Source: an uncultured Candidatus Saccharibacteria bacterium (GTDB lineage Bacteria; Patescibacteriota; Saccharimonadia; Saccharimonadales; Saccharimonadaceae). Taken from it: DNA of 64,000 nucleotides. Position numbers and translations under genes: made by a program. The stretch covers positions 1 to 64,000 of the forward strand of contig CAMUOM010000001.1 in the NCBI GenBank assembly GCA_947090635.1, given 5' to 3'. The notes beneath the pieces are model-generated. The model did no database searches. It saw only the letters and a program-made list of their open reading frames with translations, and was not told the DNA's origin. Shown here in pieces: positions 44,472 to 51,298 of the stretch. Numbering within the stretch: the stretch's first letter is position 1; each line of letters begins with the position of its first letter.

Positions 44472-44810
44472 TTAGCCTTTAAAGTGTATCGGGGCGCCTT
44501 CGTCACTAGCTGGTGGTTCGGTGCCATTACGGCACTTAAAGAAATTTGCCCAATATGGGTTCTCTTTATCAAACAGCGCCTTTTGTTCTGGCGTAAACTT
44601 CCACGGGTAATCACACCATAAGTTAAATATCCTGTGGCGGTCAAAAGAGACTAATAACTCACCCATCATCCTATCTCCAAAATCAACTTTAGGTTTGTAA
44701 GATAAAAAGTGATCTACCCAATATATCTGGTCTTTTTTATTTCTTTTCTCAAAGACATATATGCTATGACCTCGTCTAATACTATTTGACGGTATCCTTA
44801 TCTCCTGCAT
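44472..44810 (-). CDS. small protein, candidate orphan immunity protein (locus 2 copy)
   Basis: A 112-residue paralog of the product at 38904-39230. Identical stretches include SNSIRRG, then LWCDYPWKFTPEQK and DKENPYWA; the genes are also clearly related in DNA sequence, including about 100 bp upstream. The ATG at 44810 has AGGAGATATT upstream and starts MQEIRIPSNSIRRG. It is 60 bp from the dnaE promoter. No toxin remnant is present in this locus, but two small RNA copies lie divergently upstream. Function is unknown; the immunity role is inferred from locus 1. Confidence 0.7.
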   Translation of the reverse strand: MQEIRIPSNSIRRGHSIYVFEKRNKKDQIYWVDHFLSYKPKVDFGDRMMGELLVSFDRHRIFNLWCDYPWKFTPEQKALFDKENPYWANFFKCRNGTEPPASDEGAPIHFKG

Positions 44811-44831
44811 TTATGAATATCTCCTAATATT

Positions 44832-44860
44832 AATATACCCTATACGCCAACTGAATGTAA
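44832..44860 (-). promoter_or_regulatory. promoter of the locus 2 small-protein gene
   Basis: -35 TTACAT (44860-44855), 17-bp spacer, -10 TATATT (44837-44832), about 15 nt of leader with AGGAG. It is conserved with the locus 1 promoter. The whole 44811-45295 gap (485 bp) holds this promoter, small RNA genes B and C and one further hairpin; 45088-45201 is AT-rich and shows nothing clear. Confidence 0.5.
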
Positions 44861-44883
44861 TAAGAGATGCCTTGTCAAATAAC

Positions 44884-44912
44884 TTGACTTTCTAATTGGA
44901 GTTTGACAGAAT
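44884..44912 (+). promoter_or_regulatory. promoter of small RNA B
   Basis: -35 TTGACT (44884-44889), 17-bp spacer, -10 CAGAAT (44907-44912), then 8 bp to the hairpin. The spacer sequence differs from copies A and C while the hexamers are kept. Confidence 0.6.
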
Positions 44913-44920
44913 AGAAGTAT

Positions 44921-44975
44921 AAGGCGATTTGGGATCGCGAGCACCTATAGTTCGCGGTCGCTGAATCGCCTTTTT
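44921..44975 (+). ncRNA. small hairpin RNA, copy B
   Basis: It has the same 17-nt start and same base stem as copy A, with a bulged G. The apical stem is CGAGC/GTTCG with a 7-nt loop ACCTATA, different in sequence from A and C but fully paired (one G.U). It ends TTTTT. Copy C follows within 60 bp, each with its own promoter and terminator. Confidence 0.72.
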
Positions 44976-44995
44976 AGTATTATATAAAAATCCCG

Positions 44996-45024
44996 TTGAC
45001 TTTTTGAGCTTTATTTAATATAAT
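44996..45024 (+). promoter_or_regulatory. promoter of small RNA C
   Basis: -35 TTGACT (44996-45001), 17-bp spacer, perfect -10 TATAAT (45019-45024), then 8 bp to the hairpin. It is the strongest of the three by consensus. Confidence 0.7.
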
Positions 45025-45032
45025 AAACGTAT

Positions 45033-45087
45033 AAGGCGATTTGGGATCGTGGAATGCATATTCTGCGGTCGCTGAATCGCCTTTTTT
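45033..45087 (+). ncRNA. small hairpin RNA, copy C
   Basis: It has the same base stem as copies A and B. The apical stem is TGGAAT/ATTCTG (6 pairs, two wobble) closed by the 4-nt loop GCAT. It ends TTTTTT. With the strongest promoter of the three it is the best candidate for abundant expression. No protein gene follows on this strand before the YtxH gene, which is on the minus strand, so the T-run ends only this RNA. Confidence 0.75.
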
Positions 45088-45201
45088 AATACCGTAATTT
45101 TAAAATAATCATTTAGAATTACAGCAAAAGATTTAATATAGTTGTATTAGAATCGCAAGTAACTTTAAAATACACTCAATTGCCACTCATAGAAACTCAA
45201 C

Positions 45202-45245
45202 AATCTATCACTCGTCGGTTGGTTATATAGATAGAGTGATAGATT
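45202..45245 (+). repeat. second hairpin family, copy 2
   Basis: A 12-bp stem AATCTATCACTC (45202-45213) and GAGTGATAGATT (45234-45245) encloses a 20-nt loop beginning GTCG, as in copy 1 (39965). Relative to copy 1 one T-A pair is C-G, a compensatory change. Weak T-rich sequence follows. Function unknown. Confidence 0.45.
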
Positions 45246-45295
45246 AGACTTATTTAACCTAGCTTATAGCGAGCCTATTCTATAGCACATAAGCT

Positions 45296-45619
45296 TTATT
45301 TTTGGGTATTTTTGCGGAGATTTGCAATGTCGTCTTTTAATTCTTGAGCTTCGTCTTTAGCAAAATCAGAGATATTGCCAGCGTGCTTAGTTGCAATATC
45401 AGCCGTAGCATCAAAACCATCTTGTGCCGCCTGCTTAACGTCAGCTGCCTTCTGAGTAGCTGCATCCTTTAACTCATTAGCCTTATTGGCTAAATCAGCA
45501 CGCGTCTCTTTACCCGATTTTGGTGCAGTTAGTAAACCAACGATAGCGCCAGCTGCAATACCAAGCAGGGCACCTAGCGCAAACTTACCAGCACCGGATT
45601 TGTTATTCTGATTCGACAT
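45296..45619 (-). CDS. YtxH-like small envelope protein
   Basis: A 107-residue protein with the YtxH pattern: KFALGALLGIAAGAIVGLLTAPKSGKETR, that is, a glycine-rich membrane segment (about 11-30), LLxAPKSGKE, then an amphipathic, Ala/Lys/Asp-rich helix. AGGAGG precedes the ATG. It overlaps the end of the DUF948-like gene by 17 bp, a pairing also common in Firmicutes. Role unknown, possibly envelope stress. Confidence 0.75.
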   Translation of the reverse strand: MSNQNNKSGAGKFALGALLGIAAGAIVGLLTAPKSGKETRADLANKANELKDAATQKAADVKQAAQDGFDATADIATKHAGNISDFAKDEAQELKDDIANLRKNTQK

Positions 45620-45893
45620 GATTATTCCTCCTTTTATTCAAATAATATCTAATATATTTAACTATCACCTTCATAACCACTGCTGGCGACACCAACTGAC
45701 TAACCGACGCAGTGATGGTCCTGACATTGCGCGAACTCTCGCAAAGATTATTACTAATGTCTTCAACATTGCTGACCACGTGTTTAATCTTACGCGAGAT
45801 GCGAATCAGAATGATTGCAAGGGCAATTCCTAGCGCCAAAAACACGGCTAGCGCAATCGCCAATATAACAACCAATATCTGAAATACGTCCAT
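45603..45893 (-). CDS. DUF948-like small membrane protein
   Basis: A 96-residue protein with one N-terminal membrane helix (DVFQILVVILAIALAVFL onward) and a coiled-coil-prone segment with ISRKIKHVVSNVEDIS. It resembles the DUF948 proteins found next to YtxH. The frame opens further upstream, but the ATG at 45893 lies 7 nt after TGC-TATATT and is the likely start of a leaderless mRNA. Confidence 0.65.
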   Translation of the reverse strand: MDVFQILVVILAIALAVFLALGIALAIILIRISRKIKHVVSNVEDISNNLCESSRNVRTITASVSQLVSPAVVMKVIVKYIRYYLNKRRNNHVESE

Positions 45894-45900
45894 TAAGCTA

Positions 45901-45929
45901 AATATAGCATAAACATAATAAATAGTCAA
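45901..45929 (-). promoter_or_regulatory. promoter of the DUF948-YtxH pair (leaderless)
   Basis: -35 TTGACT (45929-45924), 17-bp spacer, -10 TATATT (45906-45901) preceded by TGC, 7 nt, ATG (45893). This is the best leaderless example with a full -35. Confidence 0.6.
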
Positions 45930-45931
45930 AT

Positions 45932-45957
45932 AAAAGACCCAGCATAGCTGGGCCTTT
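45932..45957 (-). terminator. intrinsic terminator after galU
   Basis: On the minus strand AGGCCCAGC-TAT-GCTGGGTCT (9 bp, one G.U) is followed by TTTATTT. It lies a few bases after the galU stop. Confidence 0.8.
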
Positions 45958-45961
45958 GGGA

Positions 45962-46843
45962 TTATCGTTTAATTATATAGTCACGCAAGCGGTCATAGCA
46001 AGCTTCGTCATGGTCATGTACGTAGCTTAGCGTTGCTCGGCAATAATTCTCCGGATCGCCCGTAGTACGCCAGCGACCCTCGGTTCGCTCAACATACACT
46101 GGCTTCTGCATTGCTAGCTTCGTGATAGCATCTACTGTCCAGAGTTCGCGGTCTTTACCGATAGCATTTGGCTTGAGGTACTCAAATATCTCTGGCGTTA
46201 GTAGATAGCGGCCATAAGACGCTAAAGTCGATGGTGCCTTGCCAATCTCTGGCTTTTCAACAATGTTGTCAAGTAGATTGCCGTTCTTTAGCTTAACAAT
46301 ACCGTACTTGTCAACTTGGCTTTCATCAATTTCCTGCGTCATAATCACGCCCGCTGCATCAGAGTGCTTTGCGTAAGCCTCCAACAAAGTAGCAACATCG
46401 GATGAGCCAAACACCACATCATCGCTATAAAGCACCACAAATGCTTCATCTGGGAAGATGAAATCTCGTTTGTAGGCGGTTACTAACGGTGAACCGTTGC
46501 CGTATGGCAAAGCTTGGTCTTGCTCGATGATGCTAATCTTCGGGAAGTTTAGCACATGATTAACCTTCTCAAAGCGGTCCGTCTTGCCCTGACTGCGCAG
46601 TTGTTTACGAATGCGTGTCGCGCCATTGTTGAAATAGTCTTCATAAATCGGCTTACCTTCAGGGGTAGTCACAATGATGATATCAACAATTCCTGCTTGG
46701 GCACACTCCTCAACTGCCAGCTGTATTACTGGCTTATCCCAAATAGGTAACATACCCTTCGGGATAGTCTTGGTGATTGGCAAGAAACGGCTTGCATAAC
46801 CTGCATCAGTGATAATTGCCTTGGTAGGCATTTTATATATCAT
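45962..46843 (-). CDS. galU: UTP-glucose-1-phosphate uridylyltransferase (GalU-like)
   Basis: It makes UDP-glucose from UTP and glucose-1-phosphate. The family pattern is present (FLPITKTIPKGMLPIWDKP, VLYSDDVVFG, IVEKPEIG), but the nucleotide loop reads DAGYASRFLP where most GalU proteins have AGxGTRFLP, so the second Gly and the Thr are replaced. Nucleotide preference could differ. The frame opens upstream, but AAGGAG precedes the ATG at 46843 (MIYKMPTKAII), chosen here. The leader holds a GGGG-TTTG-CCCC hairpin (46874-46885) and an extended -10 further up. It may use glucose-1-phosphate from GlgP. Confidence 0.85.
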   Translation of the reverse strand: MIYKMPTKAIITDAGYASRFLPITKTIPKGMLPIWDKPVIQLAVEECAQAGIVDIIIVTTPEGKPIYEDYFNNGATRIRKQLRSQGKTDRFEKVNHVLNFPKISIIEQDQALPYGNGSPLVTAYKRDFIFPDEAFVVLYSDDVVFGSSDVATLLEAYAKHSDAAGVIMTQEIDESQVDKYGIVKLKNGNLLDNIVEKPEIGKAPSTLASYGRYLLTPEIFEYLKPNAIGKDRELWTVDAITKLAMQKPVYVERTEGRWRTTGDPENYCRATLSYVHDHDEACYDRLRDYIIKR

Positions 46844-46925
46844 TTTAAACTCCTTTAATATCCCTCGAATGTACTGGGGCAAACCCCTATTACTATGATA
46901 TCACACTGATTTTGCTAGTGCTTGG

Positions 46926-48419
46926 CTATTGCAGCTTTTTGCGCAAAATGTCCTGCGCGAGGCTTGGATTAGCTTTGCCTTTAGAAGCCTTCATTACTTG
47001 ACCAACCAAGAAGCCAATCACCTTTTCGTTACCCGCCTTGAAATCAGCCACCGCCTTTTGGCAAGCTGCGCTGGCAATCACTTCGTCAACGACCTTTTCG
47101 ATCGCGCCAGTATCGCTCACCTGCAAAAGATTCTTACTCTTAGCAATCTCCTCTGGGTTGGCATCCTTTACTAATAGCTCGGCAAATATTTCTTTACCAG
47201 CAGTTGAAGATACCTGTTTTTGTTCTAACATCTGTGCTAGCTTAACCAAATGTTCAACACTCGGCAAATTTAGTTCCTTCTTAGCGGCATCAGTATCGTC
47301 CTCGCTTGGCAGTGCAGAGGCAAACAAGTTAGCGATACGGCGGGCCACTTGGTCGCCAGCTTGGTCGATAATCTTGCCAACCAATTCCGCAACAATTTCA
47401 GTATTAAGCAACACTCGCACCACCGAATCATCCACCTGCATGGCAGCGAATTTAGCTCGATATTCAGCCGGCATCATTGGCATATTTGCTTGCATCTTAG
47501 CAATATCATCATTCGTCAACACCACTGGTGGGATATCCGCATCTGGCATATAACGATAGTCCTGCGCATCTTCCTTGCCACGCTGCTTAAAGGTCTCCTG
47601 CTTCGCTTCCGACCAGCCACGCGTCTGCTGTTCGACTTCACCACCGCCTTCAATCACGGCAATTTGACGATTAATCTCATACTCCGTAGCGCGCTCGACA
47701 GCACGGAATGAGTTAAGGTTCTTTAGCTCAGTACGCGTGCCCATTGGTTCGCCCGGCTTTGCCACCGAGATATTAACGTCAAAGCGCATATTGCCATGAT
47801 ACAAATCACCTAGCGTAACCTTAGCAAAAGTCATTAGAAGATGTAATTCTTCAGTGTAGGCCCGCGCCATTGCCGCTGAATGCATATCTGGCTCCGACAC
47901 AATCTCCACTAGAGGCGTACCGGCGCGGTTTAAGTCTACTAACGAATGGTCGCTAAAGTGCGTCAGTTTACCAGCATCTTCCTCGACATGAGCGTGGTGA
48001 ATACGCACTGTTTCACCGGTCGGCAAATCAACATGGCCGCCCAAAATCAATGGCTCATACATCTGTGATATCTGATATCCCTTTGGCAAATCTGGGTAAA
48101 AATAGTGCTTGCGGTCAAACCGACTAACATGTGCAATCTTACTATTAAGGGCGTATCCAGCGCGCGCCGCCAAACGAATCGCTTCACGGTTTAACATCGG
48201 CAGCATACCTGGTAAACCATAATCAATCACGCTCACTTTAGTGTTTGGCTCCGCATCACGTGCATCATTATCTGTGGCGCTAAACAGCTTTGTCTTACTA
48301 TTAAGCTGCACGTGGCACTCAATGCCAATTGTTGGCAAATAGCCCTTCACCAAATATTTTTCTACATCACCGGCAATCACTGTGCCATGTTCACCTGCAT
48401 TACCTAAATCGTTCATCAT
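46926..48419 (-). CDS. gatB: aspartyl/glutamyl-tRNA amidotransferase subunit B
   Basis: Part of GatCAB, which converts Asp-tRNA-Asn and Glu-tRNA-Gln to the amide forms. The catalytic domain (GIECHVQL, LPGMLPMLN, FDRKHYFYPDLPKGYQIS, FDVNIS, TELKNLNSFRAVE) and C-terminal YqeY-like tail are complete at about 497 residues. AGGAGG precedes the two tandem ATG codons. It is the last gene of gatC-gatA-orf-gatB. Confidence 0.97.
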   Translation of the reverse strand: MMNDLGNAGEHGTVIAGDVEKYLVKGYLPTIGIECHVQLNSKTKLFSATDNDARDAEPNTKVSVIDYGLPGMLPMLNREAIRLAARAGYALNSKIAHVSRFDRKHYFYPDLPKGYQISQMYEPLILGGHVDLPTGETVRIHHAHVEEDAGKLTHFSDHSLVDLNRAGTPLVEIVSEPDMHSAAMARAYTEELHLLMTFAKVTLGDLYHGNMRFDVNISVAKPGEPMGTRTELKNLNSFRAVERATEYEINRQIAVIEGGGEVEQQTRGWSEAKQETFKQRGKEDAQDYRYMPDADIPPVVLTNDDIAKMQANMPMMPAEYRAKFAAMQVDDSVVRVLLNTEIVAELVGKIIDQAGDQVARRIANLFASALPSEDDTDAAKKELNLPSVEHLVKLAQMLEQKQVSSTAGKEIFAELLVKDANPEEIAKSKNLLQVSDTGAIEKVVDEVIASAACQKAVADFKAGNEKVIGFLVGQVMKASKGKANPSLAQDILRKKLQ

Positions 48420-48424
48420 TCCTC

Positions 48425-48853
48425 CTATATTGCGCCCACTGCTTTTAGTGCTGTCTTATAAATGTCTAGCATCTGCTTTGATACCTTTAAGTCAATTCTT
48501 GTATCAACTTCATGGACTATCTTATTGCGAATCCGATGCGCCGCCCAAACTGCCTTTTGATTTTTTATTTCACCACTAGCTGATTTTAATCGCTCCGCCA
48601 TGGTATTACCTTTATAGCCTAGTTCTTTCAATGCTCGGTCGAGCAGTTTATCGGCCGACATAATAGCAAACTGATAAGTTGCAGCATTGTTTTTGTCTAG
48701 GTTATTCTCAATATCAAGCCATGCCGCACGATATTGCGCTTGGTCAAGTTTCTTCGCGGTACCGTGCGTCAAAAAGATAATCACAAGTAACGCTAGGCCA
48801 ATTAGCGCAATAACAACTAGTAGCAAAATAATTGGGAGCGGCGAATCGCCCAT
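48425..48853 (-). CDS. small membrane-anchored protein within the gat operon
   Basis: A 142-residue protein with one strong N-terminal membrane segment (about 7-29) and a helical cytoplasmic domain (KKLDQAQYRAAWLDIENNL; LLDRALKELGYKG; AHRIRNKIVHEVD). The IRNKIVHE motif recalls HEPN-like or DUF4145-like helical bundles with R-x-x-x-x-H, but catalysis is not established. Its ATG overlaps the gatA stop (TAATG) and it ends 5 bp before gatB, so it is a firm operon member. Confidence 0.65.
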   Translation of the reverse strand: MGDSPLPIILLLVVIALIGLALLVIIFLTHGTAKKLDQAQYRAAWLDIENNLDKNNAATYQFAIMSADKLLDRALKELGYKGNTMAERLKSASGEIKNQKAVWAAHRIRNKIVHEVDTRIDLKVSKQMLDIYKTALKAVGAI

Positions 48854-50262
48854 TAAGCCTTAGCCTCCATCTGCTTTGCCACCGCCAAAACGCCGGAGTC
48901 ATCCTTCATCTTACCAATCAACTGTACGCCAACTGGCAAACCGTCAGCAGTATTACCACTCGGCACCGATATAGCTGGCAGCCCAGCCATACTTGCTGGC
49001 ACCGTCATCGCATCCGCCAGATACATCTTTAGTGGATCAGAGGTGTTTTCACCTAGCTTAAAGGCAGGCGTTGGTGCGGTTGGGCAAATCAAGTAATCGT
49101 ATTGCTCAAACAACTTATTGAACTCGTTAATCAATAACGTGCGAGCACGCTGCGCCTTGAGGTAATAAGCATCAAAGTAACCAGAACTCAACACGTATGA
49201 GCCAATTAAGATACGACGCTTGTTTTCATCCATAAAGCCTTCGCTACGGCTCATGCCATAGATATCGCCAAGCGATTTAGCATTCTTAGAACGATAACCA
49301 TAACGGATACCATCAAACCGGCCTAGGTTTGAAGTCACCTCAGCTGGAACCACGATGTAGTACATAGCTAGCGCATACTTAGCTGCCGGCAGTGATACTT
49401 CGTCAACCGTAGCACCCTGCTTTTGCAAGTGTTCAACCATAGCCTTAGTTTGCTTTACGACGTCAGAGTTGACGTCATCCGTCATGAAGTCTTTAATTAA
49501 ACCAATTTTCAGGCCTGACTTAGCTGGCTGCTCGGTCTTAAAATAGCTAGGATAAACATTGCCATCACGCTGATCTTGACCAGCTAAAATATCGCACACG
49601 ATTTCCGCATCACGTACGGTTCGCGCCAATGGCCCAACCACATCAGTTGAACTAGCCATCGCCACTACACCATAGCGACTAATCATACCATAGGTTGGCT
49701 TAAATCCTACCACACCATTAAAGCTTGCTGGTTGACGAATCGAACCACCAGTGTCCGTACCCAAAGCAAACGGTACTACACCAGCCGCCACAATCGCCGC
49801 TGAACCACCAGATGAACCACCCGGCACGCGCTCAAAATCTACTGCATTGTGAGTTGGCCCAAAATAGCTATTTTCAGTAGAACCGCCATGAGCAAAAGCG
49901 TCTAGGTTAGCCTTACCAATCAAAATAGCATCTTCTTGGTCAAGTTTATCAATTGCCGTTGCGTTAATTGGCGACTTAAAATTCTCCAAAATGTGTGCTG
50001 CCGCAGTCGTATGACCAACTTTGGTCAAAAAGTTGTCCTTAGCTACGTATGGCACACCCGCTAAACGACCAACCGGCTGACCGGCCTTAATTTTAGCATC
50101 AATTTCATCCGCCCGCTTCAAAGCTTCATCTTTAAATACCTCAAGCAGAGCGTGTAGTTCTTTAGTAGCTTCAGCACGCGCCAAAGCCTGCTCAACTTCA
50201 GCACGAGCTGTAGTTTTGCCTGATTTAACATTAGTTACAATCTGTTCAATCTCGCTTTGCAT
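48853..50262 (-). CDS. gatA: aspartyl/glutamyl-tRNA amidotransferase subunit A
   Basis: The glutaminase/amidase subunit. The amidase signature is intact: YVAKDNF (catalytic Lys), GGSSGGSAAIVAAG, and GTDTGGSIRQPASFNG with the cis-Ser/nucleophile Ser. Length (469) is normal. AGGAGGTGAT, a perfect anti-Shine-Dalgarno match, precedes the ATG at 50262. It lies 8 bp after gatC. Confidence 0.97.
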   Translation of the reverse strand: MQSEIEQIVTNVKSGKTTARAEVEQALARAEATKELHALLEVFKDEALKRADEIDAKIKAGQPVGRLAGVPYVAKDNFLTKVGHTTAAAHILENFKSPINATAIDKLDQEDAILIGKANLDAFAHGGSTENSYFGPTHNAVDFERVPGGSSGGSAAIVAAGVVPFALGTDTGGSIRQPASFNGVVGFKPTYGMISRYGVVAMASSTDVVGPLARTVRDAEIVCDILAGQDQRDGNVYPSYFKTEQPAKSGLKIGLIKDFMTDDVNSDVVKQTKAMVEHLQKQGATVDEVSLPAAKYALAMYYIVVPAEVTSNLGRFDGIRYGYRSKNAKSLGDIYGMSRSEGFMDENKRRILIGSYVLSSGYFDAYYLKAQRARTLLINEFNKLFEQYDYLICPTAPTPAFKLGENTSDPLKMYLADAMTVPASMAGLPAISVPSGNTADGLPVGVQLIGKMKDDSGVLAVAKQMEAKA

Positions 50263-50270
50263 ATCACCTC

Positions 50271-50555
50271 CTATAATACCTTTGGCACTTTAACTTGCCC
50301 TGCCTCTTGGTCGGGAGCCAATGCTAGCAAAGTCTCGCGTGGCAACTGTTCTTCTATCACATCGTCACGCATTACATTTTGTAGCCCTGTAACTTGAAAC
50401 GTTGGCTCAACACCCTCAGTATTAAGTTCATCGAGCATATTAATATATTTCACAATATTATCAAGCTGGGTTGTGAGAGCCTCAGCCTGTTCGTCCGATA
50501 CATTGATCTGACTCAGCGTCGCGAGATGGCGCACATCATCTTTACTTACACTCAT
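50271..50555 (-). CDS. gatC: aspartyl/glutamyl-tRNA amidotransferase subunit C
   Basis: A 94-residue GatC: VRHLATLSQINVSDEQAEALTTQLD and the C-terminal MRDDVIEEQLPRETLLALAP match the family, which stabilises GatA and GatB. It heads the operon. The ATG lies 8 nt after TGC-TATAAT, with no good Shine-Dalgarno (GATAGGTA only). Confidence 0.93.
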   Translation of the reverse strand: MSVSKDDVRHLATLSQINVSDEQAEALTTQLDNIVKYINMLDELNTEGVEPTFQVTGLQNVMRDDVIEEQLPRETLLALAPDQEAGQVKVPKVL

Positions 50556-50563
50556 TACCTATC

Positions 50564-50572
50564 ATTATAGCA
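50564..50572 (-). promoter_or_regulatory. extended -10 promoter of the gat operon (near-leaderless)
   Basis: Minus strand TGC-TATAAT (50572-50564), 8 nt, ATG (50555). It begins right at the T-run of the upstream terminator. Confidence 0.5.
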
Positions 50573-50598
50573 AAAATCCCCGCTTTTGCGGGGATTTT
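50573..50598 (-). terminator. intrinsic terminator after the uvrB-membrane protein unit
   Basis: An 11-bp stem AAAATCCCCGC/GCGGGGATTTT with a 4-nt loop, followed on the minus strand by a T-rich tail that merges with the gatC promoter. Confidence 0.85.
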
Positions 50599-50606
50599 GT
50601 TGAGCT

Positions 50607-51275
50607 TTAGTGTTGTAATAGATACTTAATTGCCCTATCTTCATTCCGTTGAGTACTATAGCTTGGAACGCTAGTCGTATTCTCATGGGTTTTCACTACG
50701 ATAGCTACAATCACCATCAGTAAGGCAATACCAGCTAACGCTGCTACCACAATTGCCGCATTTGAGTTAGTTAAGCTCTTCGCCTTCATCTTACTAAACA
50801 TAACTACTGCACCGATAGCACCAGCAGCACCAGCTAATGCTGGGAAGACATTACCAAACATCAAGTACTTCCAATCGCCAGAGCCACCAGCAGTCAAGAG
50901 TAGTTGCAAAATACCAGATACGGCAGTAACTACAGCAATTACTACAACAATCCAAGCAGCTGCACTCACTGACCCAGCCACACTCTTGCGTGCATCGTCG
51001 TCAACCGCATCCTTTTTATTCTTGGCTAATAAACCTTTGCAGAAAAACACTACTCCAGCACAAGCTGCTGCCATCACGCCAGCATAAGATAAAGTAGGCG
51101 CAACTAACGACAAAATGCCGTTAGTGTCATATGATACACCACACATATAAACAATTGCCCCAACTAGCGCCATTGCACCAGCAGTCATACCTAGTAAAAT
51201 AGCAATCATCATTGCAGTGTACACTGTACGCATCGATGCCTTCTTAGCTAGACTCAATTCTTCTTTCACGTTCAT
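50607..51275 (-). CDS. hypothetical polytopic membrane protein
   Basis: A 222-residue protein with about five hydrophobic segments (near 20-50, 55-80, 105-130, 140-160 and 172-195), rich in Ala, Val, Gly and Met. The first and last stretches are soluble. AGGAGG precedes the ATG. It follows uvrB by 23 bp and ends at a strong terminator, so it is probably co-transcribed with uvrB. No family recognised. Confidence 0.7.
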   Translation of the reverse strand: MNVKEELSLAKKASMRTVYTAMMIAILLGMTAGAMALVGAIVYMCGVSYDTNGILSLVAPTLSYAGVMAAACAGVVFFCKGLLAKNKKDAVDDDARKSVAGSVSAAAWIVVVIAVVTAVSGILQLLLTAGGSGDWKYLMFGNVFPALAGAAGAIGAVVMFSKMKAKSLTNSNAAIVVAALAGIALLMVIVAIVVKTHENTTSVPSYSTQRNEDRAIKYLLQH

Positions 51276-51298
51276 TCCTCCTCGTTTATGTTTATATG

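Noticed and set aside
44921..45087. Small RNA copies B and C as a CRISPR array or as ordinary terminators
   Set aside because: Copies are hairpins with their own promoters and T-runs, there is no repeat-spacer pattern, and no plus-strand gene lies upstream to be terminated.
47038..47553. 171-codon plus-strand frame opposite gatB
   Set aside because: Shadow frame; the minus strand encodes full-length GatB with all motifs.
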